Positions 1 to 6,706 are shown, counted from the stretch's first letter. The stretch: 17,989 nt of DNA from an uncultured Flavobacteriales bacterium (GCA_938084875.1 CALKFX010000196.1:1-17989); one strand, 5' to 3'. A program made the numbers and translations. The notes: generated by a model from the letters alone, not told the origin.

Positions 1-747
1 ATAAACGGTTATTTAACTTTACCTAAGGGTTACAATATGGAAAATGCTAAAAATTTACCTGTTGTAATTAACCCTCATGGTGGCCCTTGGGCAAGAGACA
101 GTTGGGGTTTTAACCCTGAAACACAGTTTTTGGCTAATAGAGGATATGCTGTTTTACAAATGAACTTTAGAGGCTCTACAGGGTATGGTCGTAAGTTCTT
201 TGAAGCATCTTTCAAAAAATGGGGCAGAGAAATGCAAGACGATATTACAGATGGTACACAGTGGTTAATTGACAAAGGAATAGCAGACAGCACTAGAATT
301 GCAATTTATGGTGGCAGTTATGGCGGTTATGCTACTCTTATGGGCCTTGTAAAAGAACCAAAAATGTATGCCGCTGGGGTAGACTATGTTGGTGTTTCAA
401 ACATGTTTACTTTCATGAAAACCATTCCTCCTTACTGGGAGCCAATGCTAGAGATGATGTATGAAATGGTTGGTGATGTAGAAAAAGATAGCACTATGCT
501 AAGAGAAGTTTCTCCTGTTTTTCATGTTGATAAAATTAAAGCTCCACTTTTTATTGCTCAGGGAGCCAACGACCCAAGGGTAAATGTAGATGAGTCAGAT
601 CAAATGGTTAAAGCTATGAAGGAAAAAGGCGTGGAAGTTGAATATCTAGTAAAAAATGATGAAGGACATGGCTTTAGAAACGAAGAAAATAGATTTGAGT
701 TCTATAGAGCAATGGAAAAATTTCTTTCCCTACAACTTTCAAAATAG
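1..747 (+). CDS. S9 family serine peptidase (prolyl oligopeptidase type), C-terminal part
   Basis: This is the C-terminal alpha/beta-hydrolase domain (Peptidase_S9 type) of a prolyl oligopeptidase/acylaminoacyl-peptidase-like enzyme, a family that cleaves short peptides. The frame is open at the left window edge: 12 codons precede the first visible Met at position 37, and that Met is internal. Counting from it, the oxyanion-region motif NPHGGP is at residues 12-17, the nucleophile motif GGSYGG has Ser94 (codon 316-318), the acid is Asp179 in GANDPRVN, and the catalytic His is His211 in DEGHGF. The triad order and spacing are complete. Full-length family members usually have about 600-700 residues, so the beta-propeller half lies outside the window. 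The gene ends 28 bases before a palindromic hairpin and converges on the next gene. No sorting domain follows the catalytic domain. The family is certain; the substrate is not known. Confidence 0.95.
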   Translation: MNGYLTLPKGYNMENAKNLPVVINPHGGPWARDSWGFNPETQFLANRGYAVLQMNFRGSTGYGRKFFEASFKKWGREMQDDITDGTQWLIDKGIADSTRIAIYGGSYGGYATLMGLVKEPKMYAAGVDYVGVSNMFTFMKTIPPYWEPMLEMMYEMVGDVEKDSTMLREVSPVFHVDKIKAPLFIAQGANDPRVNVDESDQMVKAMKEKGVEVEYLVKNDEGHGFRNEENRFEFYRAMEKFLSLQLSK

Positions 748-774
748 GCTAATATTTAACAACTCCCAATAAAG

Positions 775-795
775 AAAATAGGGAATCCCTATTTT
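775..795. terminator. Bidirectional hairpin terminator between convergent genes
   Basis: A 10-base perfect inverted repeat (775-784 and 786-795) has arms AAAATAGGGA and TCCCTATTTT around one central base, so in RNA it forms an approximately 8-9 bp stem with A/T-rich flanks on both sides. It sits between the plus-strand S9 peptidase and the minus-strand gene whose stop codon (789-791) lies inside the right arm. The A-run to U-run form is the expected shape for a terminator working in both directions. Confidence 0.65.
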
Positions 796-1271
796 GGAAA
801 TAGTTGAATTACCCCGTTTCCATCAATCTGAGCAAACCCTAAATAGCCTTTATATTTGGCTCCAGGACATTTATATGTAGTAAAGTTTACAGAACCATTT
901 TTAGAAGAAGAGTGTTTCATTATTTTATTGTATTCGCAAGTGCTTTTTATTTCAGAAACAATCTGATCGTAATAACATGGTTTGGCTTTAGCTCGTTTTC
1001 TAGAATATTCTAAATTACTTTGCTCAAAATAGAATTCTCCGCTAAGAGTTGTAAACTCTGCCCAGTCTGTAGCTTCCATTTTGTCTTTGGATAAGCCTTT
1101 GCCGTAATAAAGTTTTTCAGATGTAGAATTGCCTTCAGAATAACCTTTTTCAATAACTGTTTTTAAAAATAAATCTTGATTTTTAATTTTAATAATATCA
1201 CTAAAGGTAAGTTTATCCTGGGCCATTAGGAGGGAAGGAAGTATTAATAGAAGGGAAAATATTTTTTTCAT
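789..1271 (-). CDS. Secreted hypothetical protein, 160 aa
   Basis: I do not recognise a family. An open frame extends to 1307, but the better start is the ATG at 1269-1271 because it gives a clean signal peptide: MKKIFSLLLILPSLLMAQ, with cleavage expected after the Ala before Gln. The mature part is mixed charged/polar with several aromatic residues, has two Cys (in KPCYYDQ and STCEYNK) and a third near the end (YKCPGAKY), and has no membrane helix. It is therefore probably periplasmic or outer-membrane associated. The stop codon lies within a palindromic terminator shared with the convergent S9 peptidase gene. About 50 bases separate its start from the end of the next minus-strand gene, so it may be read from that transcript or from its own promoter; no promoter match was found. 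Confidence 0.75.
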   Translation of the reverse strand: MKKIFSLLLILPSLLMAQDKLTFSDIIKIKNQDLFLKTVIEKGYSEGNSTSEKLYYGKGLSKDKMEATDWAEFTTLSGEFYFEQSNLEYSRKRAKAKPCYYDQIVSEIKSTCEYNKIMKHSSSKNGSVNFTTYKCPGAKYKGYLGFAQIDGNGVIQLFPK

Positions 1272-1320
1272 TTCAGTAATTTTCATAAATCTACAAAAAT
1301 CCAACAAACAATTATTAAAA

Positions 1321-1554
1321 TTAAATGAAGAAAACTTGTGCTGTATAATAGATTATTAATCCTAAAAAGAAAGGGTAACCTATAAAGAGCCATAAAAAAT
1401 CAATTACTTTCATATTTTTTAACCATATGTTTTTTTTAATGTTCATTAACAAATCGTACCAAGTCATTATAGAAAAAAATTGAATAATAGCATTCAATAT
1501 AATTGCGAAAAAAAGCAGGAAAAATCCCGCTAGAATTAGATTGATAAAATTCAT
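1321..1554 (-). CDS. Small membrane protein, 77 aa, unknown function
   Basis: There are two hydrophobic stretches. The N-terminal one (about residues 4-30, rich in Ile, Leu and Phe) and the C-terminal one (about 52-76) are joined by a basic loop containing NIKKNIW and KNMK. That suggests a two-helix inner-membrane protein. The ATG at 1552-1554 starts immediately after the TAA (1555-1557) of the upstream gene with no spacer, so the two are almost certainly co-transcribed and probably translationally coupled. I cannot assign a family. The tight packing and membrane-protein composition support its being real. Confidence 0.65.
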   Translation of the reverse strand: MNFINLILAGFFLLFFAIILNAIIQFFSIMTWYDLLMNIKKNIWLKNMKVIDFLWLFIGYPFFLGLIIYYTAQVFFI

Positions 1555-1923
1555 TTATGGTCTAAATATTAAAAGAAATATACTCACAAGAGATGCCATC
1601 AAAAGTGGAACTAGAATTAACAATGGGACAGTTGCTGAGAATTCCCAACTATAGGTAGACCAAGATAAGGCAATTGTTTCAAGACATGAAGCAAGGAGCA
1701 CTACGTCATATAGCTTTTTCTCCTTAACTGGGTTTGAAGAAGCAAGGAGTGCCCCAATTCCATTTACAGAAATAAGGGCAGCACCTAAATTTCGTAGCCA
1801 GGCTATGTTTTCAAAATTTGCACCCTCTAGTTCGGCATACAAATAAGGGTTAATAAAGAATATAAAACCCATCAATAAACTTGACCAACCACAAACTTTT
1901 AGTGTACGTATGGTCCAAATCAA
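1555..1923 (-). CDS. Four-helix membrane protein, 122 aa, unknown function
   Basis: The hydrophobic pattern shows about four transmembrane helices (roughly residues 8-28, 43-62, 72-90 and 97-120). A conserved-looking segment, AWLRNLGAALISVNGIG, precedes a short polar loop (SNPVKEKKL), which loosely recalls small DUF4345-like membrane proteins; that resemblance is tentative. No ATG is available at the 5' end, so I chose the TTG at 1921-1923. It overlaps the TGA of the upstream MORN-repeat gene by four bases (TTGA), the classic arrangement for translational coupling. The next in-frame Met is residue 18, inside the first helix. The gene abuts the following 77-residue membrane protein. Confidence 0.65.
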   Translation of the reverse strand: MIWTIRTLKVCGWSSLLMGFIFFINPYLYAELEGANFENIAWLRNLGAALISVNGIGALLASSNPVKEKKLYDVVLLASCLETIALSWSTYSWEFSATVPLLILVPLLMASLVSIFLLIFRP

Positions 1924-2465
1924 TGTTTTATGAAATTTCCATGGGTAATTTCAGTGCCATCGTTGTAAAAGTGTTTTCCAGAAACGACGTAACCATTTTC
2001 CATTATTTGTTCAGACCATTTATGGCCACTTTTGTACCACTCTGTTCTTAATCCATGCATAGCACCATTTTTATAATTGACTTCAAGTTTTATATTCCCA
2101 TTATGGTACCACTCTTTAATAAGTCCGTCAAGATTATTTTTAACATAATGACCCTCTTTTAACAATTGTCCTTTGTCATCCCAATATCTAAACTCCCCAT
2201 CTTTAAAGCCATTGCTGTATGATATTTCGTCTTTAAGGTTGCCACTTCTAAACCATTCTTTGTGAATGCCATCTCTTAACCCATTTTTAAAAGTGCCTAT
2301 TTCTCCGTGTTCATTATAAACTATTCCAGAAATCTTATGCATGTCCTTTTTAAGAAACATAGTATCGTGGTCCATGGTAACTTCTTTTTCTGGATAACGC
2401 TGCTGACTAAGGCAGTTAAAAGTCAAGCATAAAATAAATACTATAAAAAAGTAGATAGATTTCAT
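1920..2465 (-). CDS. MORN_2-repeat (YwqK-like) exported protein, 181 aa
   Basis: The N-terminus (MKSIYFFIVFILCLTFNCLSQ) is a signal peptide; its Cys18 is not in a good lipobox, so it is more likely a type I signal than a lipoprotein signal. After it come four tandem units of about 23 residues (about 57-79, 80-103, 104-126, 127-149) with the MORN_2 pattern: x-NG-x(2)-DG-x(2)-K/RxW/Y-x(2)-G/N-x-x-K. Examples are KNGLRDGIHKEWF, KNNLDGLIKEWY and KNGAMHGLRTEWY. Database entries often label such proteins 'toxin-antitoxin system YwqK family antitoxin', but for a secreted Bacteroidota protein with no toxin beside it that label should not be believed. It is the first gene of a three-gene set with two small membrane proteins (overlap of 4 bases, then 0 bases). 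Confidence 0.85.
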   Translation of the reverse strand: MKSIYFFIVFILCLTFNCLSQQRYPEKEVTMDHDTMFLKKDMHKISGIVYNEHGEIGTFKNGLRDGIHKEWFRSGNLKDEISYSNGFKDGEFRYWDDKGQLLKEGHYVKNNLDGLIKEWYHNGNIKLEVNYKNGAMHGLRTEWYKSGHKWSEQIMENGYVVSGKHFYNDGTEITHGNFIKH

Positions 2466-2549
2466 ATTACTAAAATAAAATGATTCATTAAATTAACAAA
2501 TACTATTCCAATTTAAAGTTGAATTATAAAATATTAATCATAAATAATA

Positions 2550-3260
2550 TCATTGATCTTTATTCTCAGCTATTTTACTGTAAGATTTAATTGCTTTAAA
2601 ATAAAGAAACATCGCTACAATAAGTAATAAATGTCCAAAGTCATTTTTATCAAACCAAGGATGGAGATTAATTTTAAAACGTATAAATATCCCTGAGGGA
2701 ATTAACAGCAGAACTCCATAAATCATAAAAACAAAGTTTTTATCTATTTCTTTTCTGTATTTATTTCCTAGAATAGCAAGAGAAAAAACAAATCCTATTG
2801 CCGAATTAATTGCGGGTATTCTTAGGCCAATAGAATGATCTTTAGACATATCAATAGCGTAAAAAACACCGAGTTCTAAAATTAATGCAAGAACTAATTT
2901 AAAGAGGCTCAAATTCTTCCAAATTACTTTTGAGCTAGACTTTAACAAGCTTAACATTGCTCTTTCGACAAAGAAAACACAGAAAATTCCTAGTATCCAG
3001 GGTAAATATTTGCCATTAAAGCCCCAATATTTGAACATTAGATGCCCGATTCCACCAAGAAACATATCAATTCCAAATAGCAAATAGAAATATCTCCAAT
3101 TTTCAAAAAACTCTGAAGAGGAACTAAATTTTTTGGTTTTTGAAGCTAGTAATAATGCTACTATTAGTATTATACTGTCGCCGATAAATGCATTGGGTTC
3201 TACTAGGTCAAAGCCAAATAAAGAAATTTCTATTTTATCAAAATCTTTTCCAATAAGCAC
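2550..3260 (-). CDS. Polytopic membrane protein, 236 aa (possibly DUF6962-like)
   Basis: It has about seven hydrophobic segments spread along the chain. Potential functional residues are the His in GIGHLMFKYWG (about residue 70) and the His/Asp in NDFGHLLLIVAMFLYFKA (about residue 208), each at a helix start. This arrangement resembles the DUF6962/alkaline-ceramidase-like group of Bacteroidota membrane proteins, but I rely on memory for that and it is tentative. The first codon is GTG (3258-3260), two bases after the TAA of the upstream short-chain dehydrogenase, so it is the third gene of a CPBP-SDR-membrane protein operon. No signal peptide or soluble domain is visible. Confidence 0.75.
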   Translation of the reverse strand: MLIGKDFDKIEISLFGFDLVEPNAFIGDSIILIVALLLASKTKKFSSSSEFFENWRYFYLLFGIDMFLGGIGHLMFKYWGFNGKYLPWILGIFCVFFVERAMLSLLKSSSKVIWKNLSLFKLVLALILELGVFYAIDMSKDHSIGLRIPAINSAIGFVFSLAILGNKYRKEIDKNFVFMIYGVLLLIPSGIFIRFKINLHPWFDKNDFGHLLLIVAMFLYFKAIKSYSKIAENKDQ

Positions 3261-3262
3261 CT

Positions 3263-4075
3263 TTACTCACTTTTATCTTTGAATTTATCCAAGTTGCTCA
3301 AAATTATTTTTTCTACCAAAATGGGAAATCTTGCTTGAAGAAACTTATTTAATTTTCCAATAGGTGTAAGAGTAGTAATAAATTTTCTTTTTTGAATATT
3401 ATTAATTACTTTTTCAGCTACTCTTTGAGTGGAATCAACTTTGGAAGAATCTCTATTTTTTAAAACTATTTTAGTTCCATCTGATGAAATAGTTTCTTTA
3501 TTGTGTTCAATTTGAGTGATGCCAACTAGGATTAAACCAACATGAATATTATTCTGCTTTTCTTCAATTCTGATAGATTCGGCAATAGCTCTTAAAGCCA
3601 TTTTTGAAGAACTGTAAGCAGACAAATAGGGCAATCCTCTAATCCCTGCAAGACTAGAAATAAATACTAGACTTCCTTGAGTTTTCCTAAGCTCTTTTAA
3701 AGCTGGAATTGTAGGATTAATAGCTCCTAAGACATTGCTTTCAAATACGGTTTTATAAACCTCTGGATTTAAATCTGCAACATTTCCTCTCATAGAAACA
3801 CCAACATTATTAATCAAAATATCCAATTTGCCAAACATCTTCAGGGCTTGACTGACCATATCTTTGGATTGATTAGCAATAGAAACATCACAACAAACAG
3901 AAATGACGTTGTTGTGAATTTTTTTAAGCTCTTTAGTGGCCTGTTCTAACCTTGAAGAGTCTCTTCCATTTAAAACTATAGACACCCCTTTTTTAGCCAA
4001 CTCAATAGCTATGGCCTTACCTATTCCTCTGCTAGAACCTGTAACTATTGCAACTTTTCCATCAAGACTATTCAT
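3263..4075 (-). CDS. Short-chain dehydrogenase/reductase (SDR), 270 aa
   Basis: This is a classical SDR: an NAD(P)-dependent oxidoreductase with a Rossmann fold. The cofactor motif TGSSRGIG is at residues 12-19, the structural motif NNVG at 89-92, the catalytic Ser in FISSLAG (140/141), and the active-site pair Tyr154-Lys158 in YSSSK. The Arg in NGRDS at the end of beta-2 suggests NADP(H) preference, an inference. The C-terminal 30 residues (from KFLQARFP) carry a hydrophobic/basic helix that could lie on the membrane, as in several lipid-modifying SDRs. The ATG (4073-4075) overlaps the TAA of the upstream CPBP gene by one base (TAATG), and the next gene starts two bases after its stop. The operon context with two membrane proteins hints at a lipid or isoprenoid substrate; that is only a guess. 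Confidence 0.92.
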   Translation of the reverse strand: MNSLDGKVAIVTGSSRGIGKAIAIELAKKGVSIVLNGRDSSRLEQATKELKKIHNNVISVCCDVSIANQSKDMVSQALKMFGKLDILINNVGVSMRGNVADLNPEVYKTVFESNVLGAINPTIPALKELRKTQGSLVFISSLAGIRGLPYLSAYSSSKMALRAIAESIRIEEKQNNIHVGLILVGITQIEHNKETISSDGTKIVLKNRDSSKVDSTQRVAEKVINNIQKRKFITTLTPIGKLNKFLQARFPILVEKIILSNLDKFKDKSE

Positions 4076-4815
4076 TATTTTTGAAATTGCATGTCAGGAT
4101 GAAATTTTAAAGCTGTAAATGTATTGGTCCAAGCAATTACAACATGAACAATAAATGCTATCCAAATAGTTCCAGAACTTATGGTTAATAAACATAAGGC
4201 AAAACCTAAGGGGATTGCTCCAATAGTTTCATCCAAGCCTTTTGGAATATGTGTTGCAGAATAGAGAGCAATATTTATAGCTATTGCTGGCCACATTCCT
4301 AGTGGCTCTATAAGAGGAATTAATAACACTCCTCTAAATAAAAATTCATATCCAAAAAGATATAAAAACCATCCTAAAGCATTAATAAAAAGCGTTTTTT
4401 TGGACCAAACTTTGGCCCTTATTTGAGGATAATTTGCAAGATTTTTTGGCTTCTGTGCGGATAAATAAGTCAAAGGAACTATAATGGCTGATAGAACAAA
4501 AATCCAAAAAAGAGAAAATAGAGAAGTTTCGTAAATTAAGGTTAATCCAAGATCTGCTAATGTTATTTCTGGTAAAAAAATTAAGCAGATAATTGTTGGA
4601 AATATTCCCATGAAAAAAAAACCAAAATATTTGGTGAAAAAAATATGTTTTAAAGATGCTTGATCATAATCGTACTTATTATAAAATATACTCTTTATTT
4701 TCTCTGACTTTGAAGTAAACCAATAAATAGAAAAAAAGACTAGTGTTAATAATATAGGTAAGCAGATTTTTAAATCTAAGGCTGTCCAAGTCCAATCTAT
4801 AGTGAAATGGGTCAT
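4075..4815 (-). CDS. CPBP family intramembrane protease-like protein, 246 aa
   Basis: This is a polytopic membrane protein of the CPBP (CAAX protease/bacteriocin-processing, Abi) family. Motif 1 is YEFLFRG, with Glu157 and Arg161 in the E-x3-R position; the first Glu of the usual EExxxR is Tyr156, a variant I have seen in Bacteroidota members. Motif 2 is around His189 (LYSATHIPKG, with Glu196 following), and motif 3 is around His224 and Asn231 (FIVHVVIAWTN). The metal-ligand set therefore looks largely intact. About seven to eight helices are predicted. It is the first gene of an operon with an SDR (one-base overlap) and another membrane protein. CPBP members process prenylated proteins or bacteriocins, or confer immunity to them; no bacteriocin gene is nearby. 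Confidence 0.85.
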   Translation of the reverse strand: MTHFTIDWTWTALDLKICLPILLTLVFFSIYWFTSKSEKIKSIFYNKYDYDQASLKHIFFTKYFGFFFMGIFPTIICLIFLPEITLADLGLTLIYETSLFSLFWIFVLSAIIVPLTYLSAQKPKNLANYPQIRAKVWSKKTLFINALGWFLYLFGYEFLFRGVLLIPLIEPLGMWPAIAINIALYSATHIPKGLDETIGAIPLGFALCLLTISSGTIWIAFIVHVVIAWTNTFTALKFHPDMQFQK

Positions 4816-4867
4816 TTGAATTTTTTTTTATATAAAAGGTCTAAATAAAGACTATAAATGATGAAAA

Positions 4868-4875
4868 CAAAATTA
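4868..4875 (-). promoter_or_regulatory. Candidate -7 element for the CPBP-SDR operon
   Basis: On the minus strand this octamer reads TAATTTTG, an exact match to the Bacteroidota -7 consensus TAnnTTTG. It lies about 53 bases upstream of the CPBP start codon. Nineteen bases further upstream is TTTC rather than the expected TTG/TTTG, so only the -7 half is convincing. In DNA this AT-rich, chance matches occur. Confidence 0.3.
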
Positions 4876-5088
4876 TTAGTTAGAATATAATTACGAAATG
4901 AAATTATTGTGATTTAATTATTAAATACACAACCACAAATGAACATTACTAGTAGCTAACGACCTTGAATAGAAAGCTTGTCTATTAACTATTGTTGGGG
5001 TTTTTACGACCGTGATAGTTTTTTTCTTTTTTAGTGATTCTTTCATTTCATGCAACCTTATCGAATTTAAGGATGGGATACAGTTTTT

Positions 5089-5127
5089 GTTTAGCTAACC
5101 TTAACAATACGAGCAATTTAGCTAAAC
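5089..5127. repeat. Inverted repeat, 10-bp arms with TTAGCTAA core
   Basis: The left arm GTTTAGCTAA (5089-5098) is perfectly complementary to the right arm TTAGCTAAAC (5118-5127), separated by 19 bases. Each arm is itself built on the palindrome TTAGCTAA. No T-run follows on either strand, so it does not look like a rho-independent terminator. It may be an operator-like site or part of a recombination or decayed mobile element. It lies downstream of the 116-residue minus-strand gene. Confidence 0.6.
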
Positions 5128-5206
5128 TAATGAATAAGCTTTTGAAGAAATGTTGAAACAGTTTGTAGACTATTTTTAGAAATTATTTTTCATTAAAAAC
5201 TAAATA

Positions 5207-5557
5207 TTATCCTTTTATTATTTCCCAAATTTTAGGCTCTCCATCAAAAAAAGAACAATCAACATCTCTTTTTTCTAAAAATTCAACAATTTGTTTTTTT
5301 AATGATCCTTCAATGGTATTAGGGCCATCGTAAATTAAAAAATCAAATGTTTTATCTTCTTTAGTTAACCTCTCTATTCTAAATACCTTTATTTTCTTAC
5401 CAATTCTTAGTTCTAAACCAAGACCAATGCTATTGTTGTTGAAAATAAGTCCCTTTCTTTTAAATCTTTTGAATTCCATAAATGTTATAATTGAAAATAT
5501 TGTTTGGAGAAAAAACAATAAAGAAAAAAGGATATGAGAGGCAACCATACCAAACAT
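5207..5557 (-). CDS. Membrane-anchored hypothetical protein, 116 aa
   Basis: One N-terminal hydrophobic helix (about residues 6-27, SHILFSLLFFLQTIFSIITF) is followed by a basic stretch (EFKRFKRKG) and a soluble C-terminal domain of about 85 residues with mixed alpha/beta character, ending in DGEPKIWEIIKG. I know no family for it. The ATG at 5555-5557 is taken as the start; Met4 would serve equally well. It stands alone: its neighbours on both sides are separated by 250-390 non-coding bases. A TAACTTTG octamer lies about 40 bases upstream and could be its promoter. Confidence 0.6.
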   Translation of the reverse strand: MFGMVASHILFSLLFFLQTIFSIITFMEFKRFKRKGLIFNNNSIGLGLELRIGKKIKVFRIERLTKEDKTFDFLIYDGPNTIEGSLKKQIVEFLEKRDVDCSFFDGEPKIWEIIKG

Positions 5558-5597
5558 ACCCTTTCAACTTAAACATCATTACGTGAATAACGATAAA

Positions 5598-5605
5598 CAA
5601 AGTTA
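5598..5605 (-). promoter_or_regulatory. Candidate -7 element for the 116-aa protein gene
   Basis: The minus strand reads TAACTTTG, an exact fit to TAnnTTTG, at a sensible distance (about 41 bases) from the start codon at 5557. There is no good TTG at the upstream position (TTTC is 20 bases away), so the assignment is weak. Confidence 0.3.
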
Positions 5606-5682
5606 AACTAAAACAATTAGATATAGAAATTTAAACTAGTAGATGAAAATTTATTTTTAATATTTGAAAATTAATTAAAACT

Positions 5683-5756
5683 GTAAAAAAAGAGGTTTTT
5701 AGTGCTTTTTTTACGATTTCCGTCAAAAAATAGAGTTTTTTGATTGTTTTTATACA
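5683..5756. repeat. AT-rich intergenic repeat, copy A
   Basis: Aligning by eye with positions about 6633-6706, the two segments share the ordered words AAAAnGAGGT, a T-run followed by ACGATTT, a G then AAAAAA, and a run of six T. Roughly two thirds of positions match over 70 bases. Part of this is base composition, but the order of the non-A/T letters (GAGGT, ACGA, G) is preserved. Both copies lie in intergenic DNA in the same orientation. Confidence 0.4.
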
Positions 5757-5815
5757 TTATTTAAAATTTAAGGAAATCTAAAAAAGACGGGTTAAAGCTA
5801 AATAAAGTCTTGTTT

Positions 5816-6175
5816 TTAAAAAAATTGCTGATAATTGATTGCTTCTAAAAAGATATAGGCATTCAAAGTCATATAAAATAAAGCAGGTAATGAAATCCAA
5901 AGACTGTCTTTTAGTTTAATTCTAACTGCTAGCCCGAGAAACATTAACAAAGCAAGACCTAACGAAGAAATAACGAGAATTATTTTAAACTCAAGACCAA
6001 CAAGAAGACCTGCAGCCCCTAAAAACTGCAATATAATTATGAATAGGCCCATTTTTTCAAGGTTAAACCTCTTGAATTCACTCTTCATATGAGGATTTAT
6101 AAAGTAGGACAATACATAGGCAAAAAAAGACAAACTTGAAAAAAGTATGCAGAGGGTAGTACTATTTATGGTCAT
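5816..6175 (-). CDS. DoxX-like membrane protein, 119 aa (second of a tandem pair)
   Basis: A four-helix small membrane protein resembling the DoxX/DoxX_2 group. A frame extends to 6214, but the ATG at 6173-6175 (MTINSTTLCILFSS) is preferred: it starts seven bases after the TAA of the upstream paralogue instead of overlapping it by 32 bases. The pattern EFKRFNLEKMG between helices 1 and 2, followed by two Gly-rich helices and a Leu-Lys loop (AVRIKLKDS), aligns well with the upstream protein's EFKSFGLSDLT ... FKIKNT. DoxX-like proteins have been linked to quinone or redox chemistry at the membrane, but no function is established for this subgroup. It is co-transcribed with its paralogue. Confidence 0.7.
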   Translation of the reverse strand: MTINSTTLCILFSSLSFFAYVLSYFINPHMKSEFKRFNLEKMGLFIIILQFLGAAGLLVGLEFKIILVISSLGLALLMFLGLAVRIKLKDSLWISLPALFYMTLNAYIFLEAINYQQFF

Positions 6176-6182
6176 AAAAAAA

Positions 6183-6521
6183 TTATGACATGGATAAATA
6201 AGCAATAAATCCACACAATATTAAAAGCACCAAAGATGGTAAGTGCTTAATAAAAGTATTCTTTATTTTGAAATGGAAAAACTGTGCTGACACCATGAAA
6301 AAACCCATAAGAACAGAAGAAACAAAAACCAAAGATGGAAACCAAATTCCAGTGATGAGTAAAGTAGATAGTGCAATCTTACTTACACCAACAAAATTTC
6401 TAGTTAAATCACTTAATCCAAAACTTTTAAATTCTGTAATTACATTGTGGTATCTAAAAACCCATACAAACGCAACAGAAAGTGCTACAGATACTTGTGC
6501 TAATTTCAATAAATCTTCCAT
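6183..6521 (-). CDS. DoxX-like membrane protein, 112 aa (first of a tandem pair)
   Basis: About four transmembrane helices (roughly residues 5-22, 45-61, 64-84 and 93-110). The N-terminal part contains FRYHNVITEFKSFGLSD, where the first loop carries the EFKxFxL pattern typical of DoxX-like proteins; the loop FFHFKIKNTFIKH is basic and probably cytoplasmic. It is clearly similar in layout and loop motifs to the next gene downstream (5816-6175), pointing to a tandem duplication. A TAAATTTG octamer 17 bases upstream of the ATG may be its -7 element. It is transcribed divergently from the secreted esterase gene at 6780. Confidence 0.72.
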   Translation of the reverse strand: MEDLLKLAQVSVALSVAFVWVFRYHNVITEFKSFGLSDLTRNFVGVSKIALSTLLITGIWFPSLVFVSSVLMGFFMVSAQFFHFKIKNTFIKHLPSLVLLILCGFIAYLSMS

Positions 6522-6537
6522 CTTATTTTTTTTAAAG

Positions 6538-6545
6538 CAAATTTA
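6538..6545 (-). promoter_or_regulatory. Candidate -7 element for the DoxX-like pair
   Basis: The minus strand reads TAAATTTG, an exact TAnnTTTG match 17 bases before the ATG at 6521. No TTG is found 17-23 bases upstream, so this is a half-site only. Confidence 0.25.
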
Positions 6546-6632
6546 AGTTTTTATTATGAAGTATTGCATGAAATTTCATCTACATTTTTTGGACTTTGTA
6601 AATATTCCAAGTAAAGTAAATTCTATAAAATT

Positions 6633-6706
6633 TGACTAAAATGAGGTGTTTTAACTCAATTTTTGACGATTTTTTGCTAAAAAACAACTTTTTTAAACTA
6701 TTTAGA
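6633..6706. repeat. AT-rich intergenic repeat, copy B
   Basis: This is the second copy of the degenerate element described at 5683-5756. Here it lies in the divergent region between the DoxX-like pair and the secreted esterase, on the plus strand leading toward the esterase. It includes ATGAGGTGTTTT, TTTTTGACGATTTTTTG and AAAAAACAACTTTTTT. Confidence 0.4.

Larger units (their letters stand above)
4816..5206. other. Gene-free stretch with TAGCTAA inverted repeats
   Basis: No credible reading frame was found on either strand. The stretch contains a small hairpin around 4965-4983 (arms AATAGA/TCTATT around AAGCTTG), a T-rich tract near 5018-5031, and a pair of inverted repeats at 5089-5127 sharing the core TTAGCTAA, with a third TAGCTAAC copy at about 4953. 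Upstream elements of the CPBP operon are expected in the left part. Confidence 0.5.

Noticed and set aside
1920..2465. Toxin-antitoxin system based on the YwqK/MORN label
   Set aside because: The protein has a signal peptide and its partners are small membrane proteins without toxin features; the label is a database habit.
4075..4815. Abortive-infection defence gene, based on the older 'Abi' name of the CPBP family
   Set aside because: The neighbours are an SDR and a membrane protein, with no nuclease, phage gene or other defence component nearby.
4950..5127. Integron attC site and cassette array
   Set aside because: The core words do not fit RYYYAAC/GTTRRRY well, the arms are not arranged as R and L boxes, and there is no integrase or run of similar sites. 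The repeat is listed without this label.
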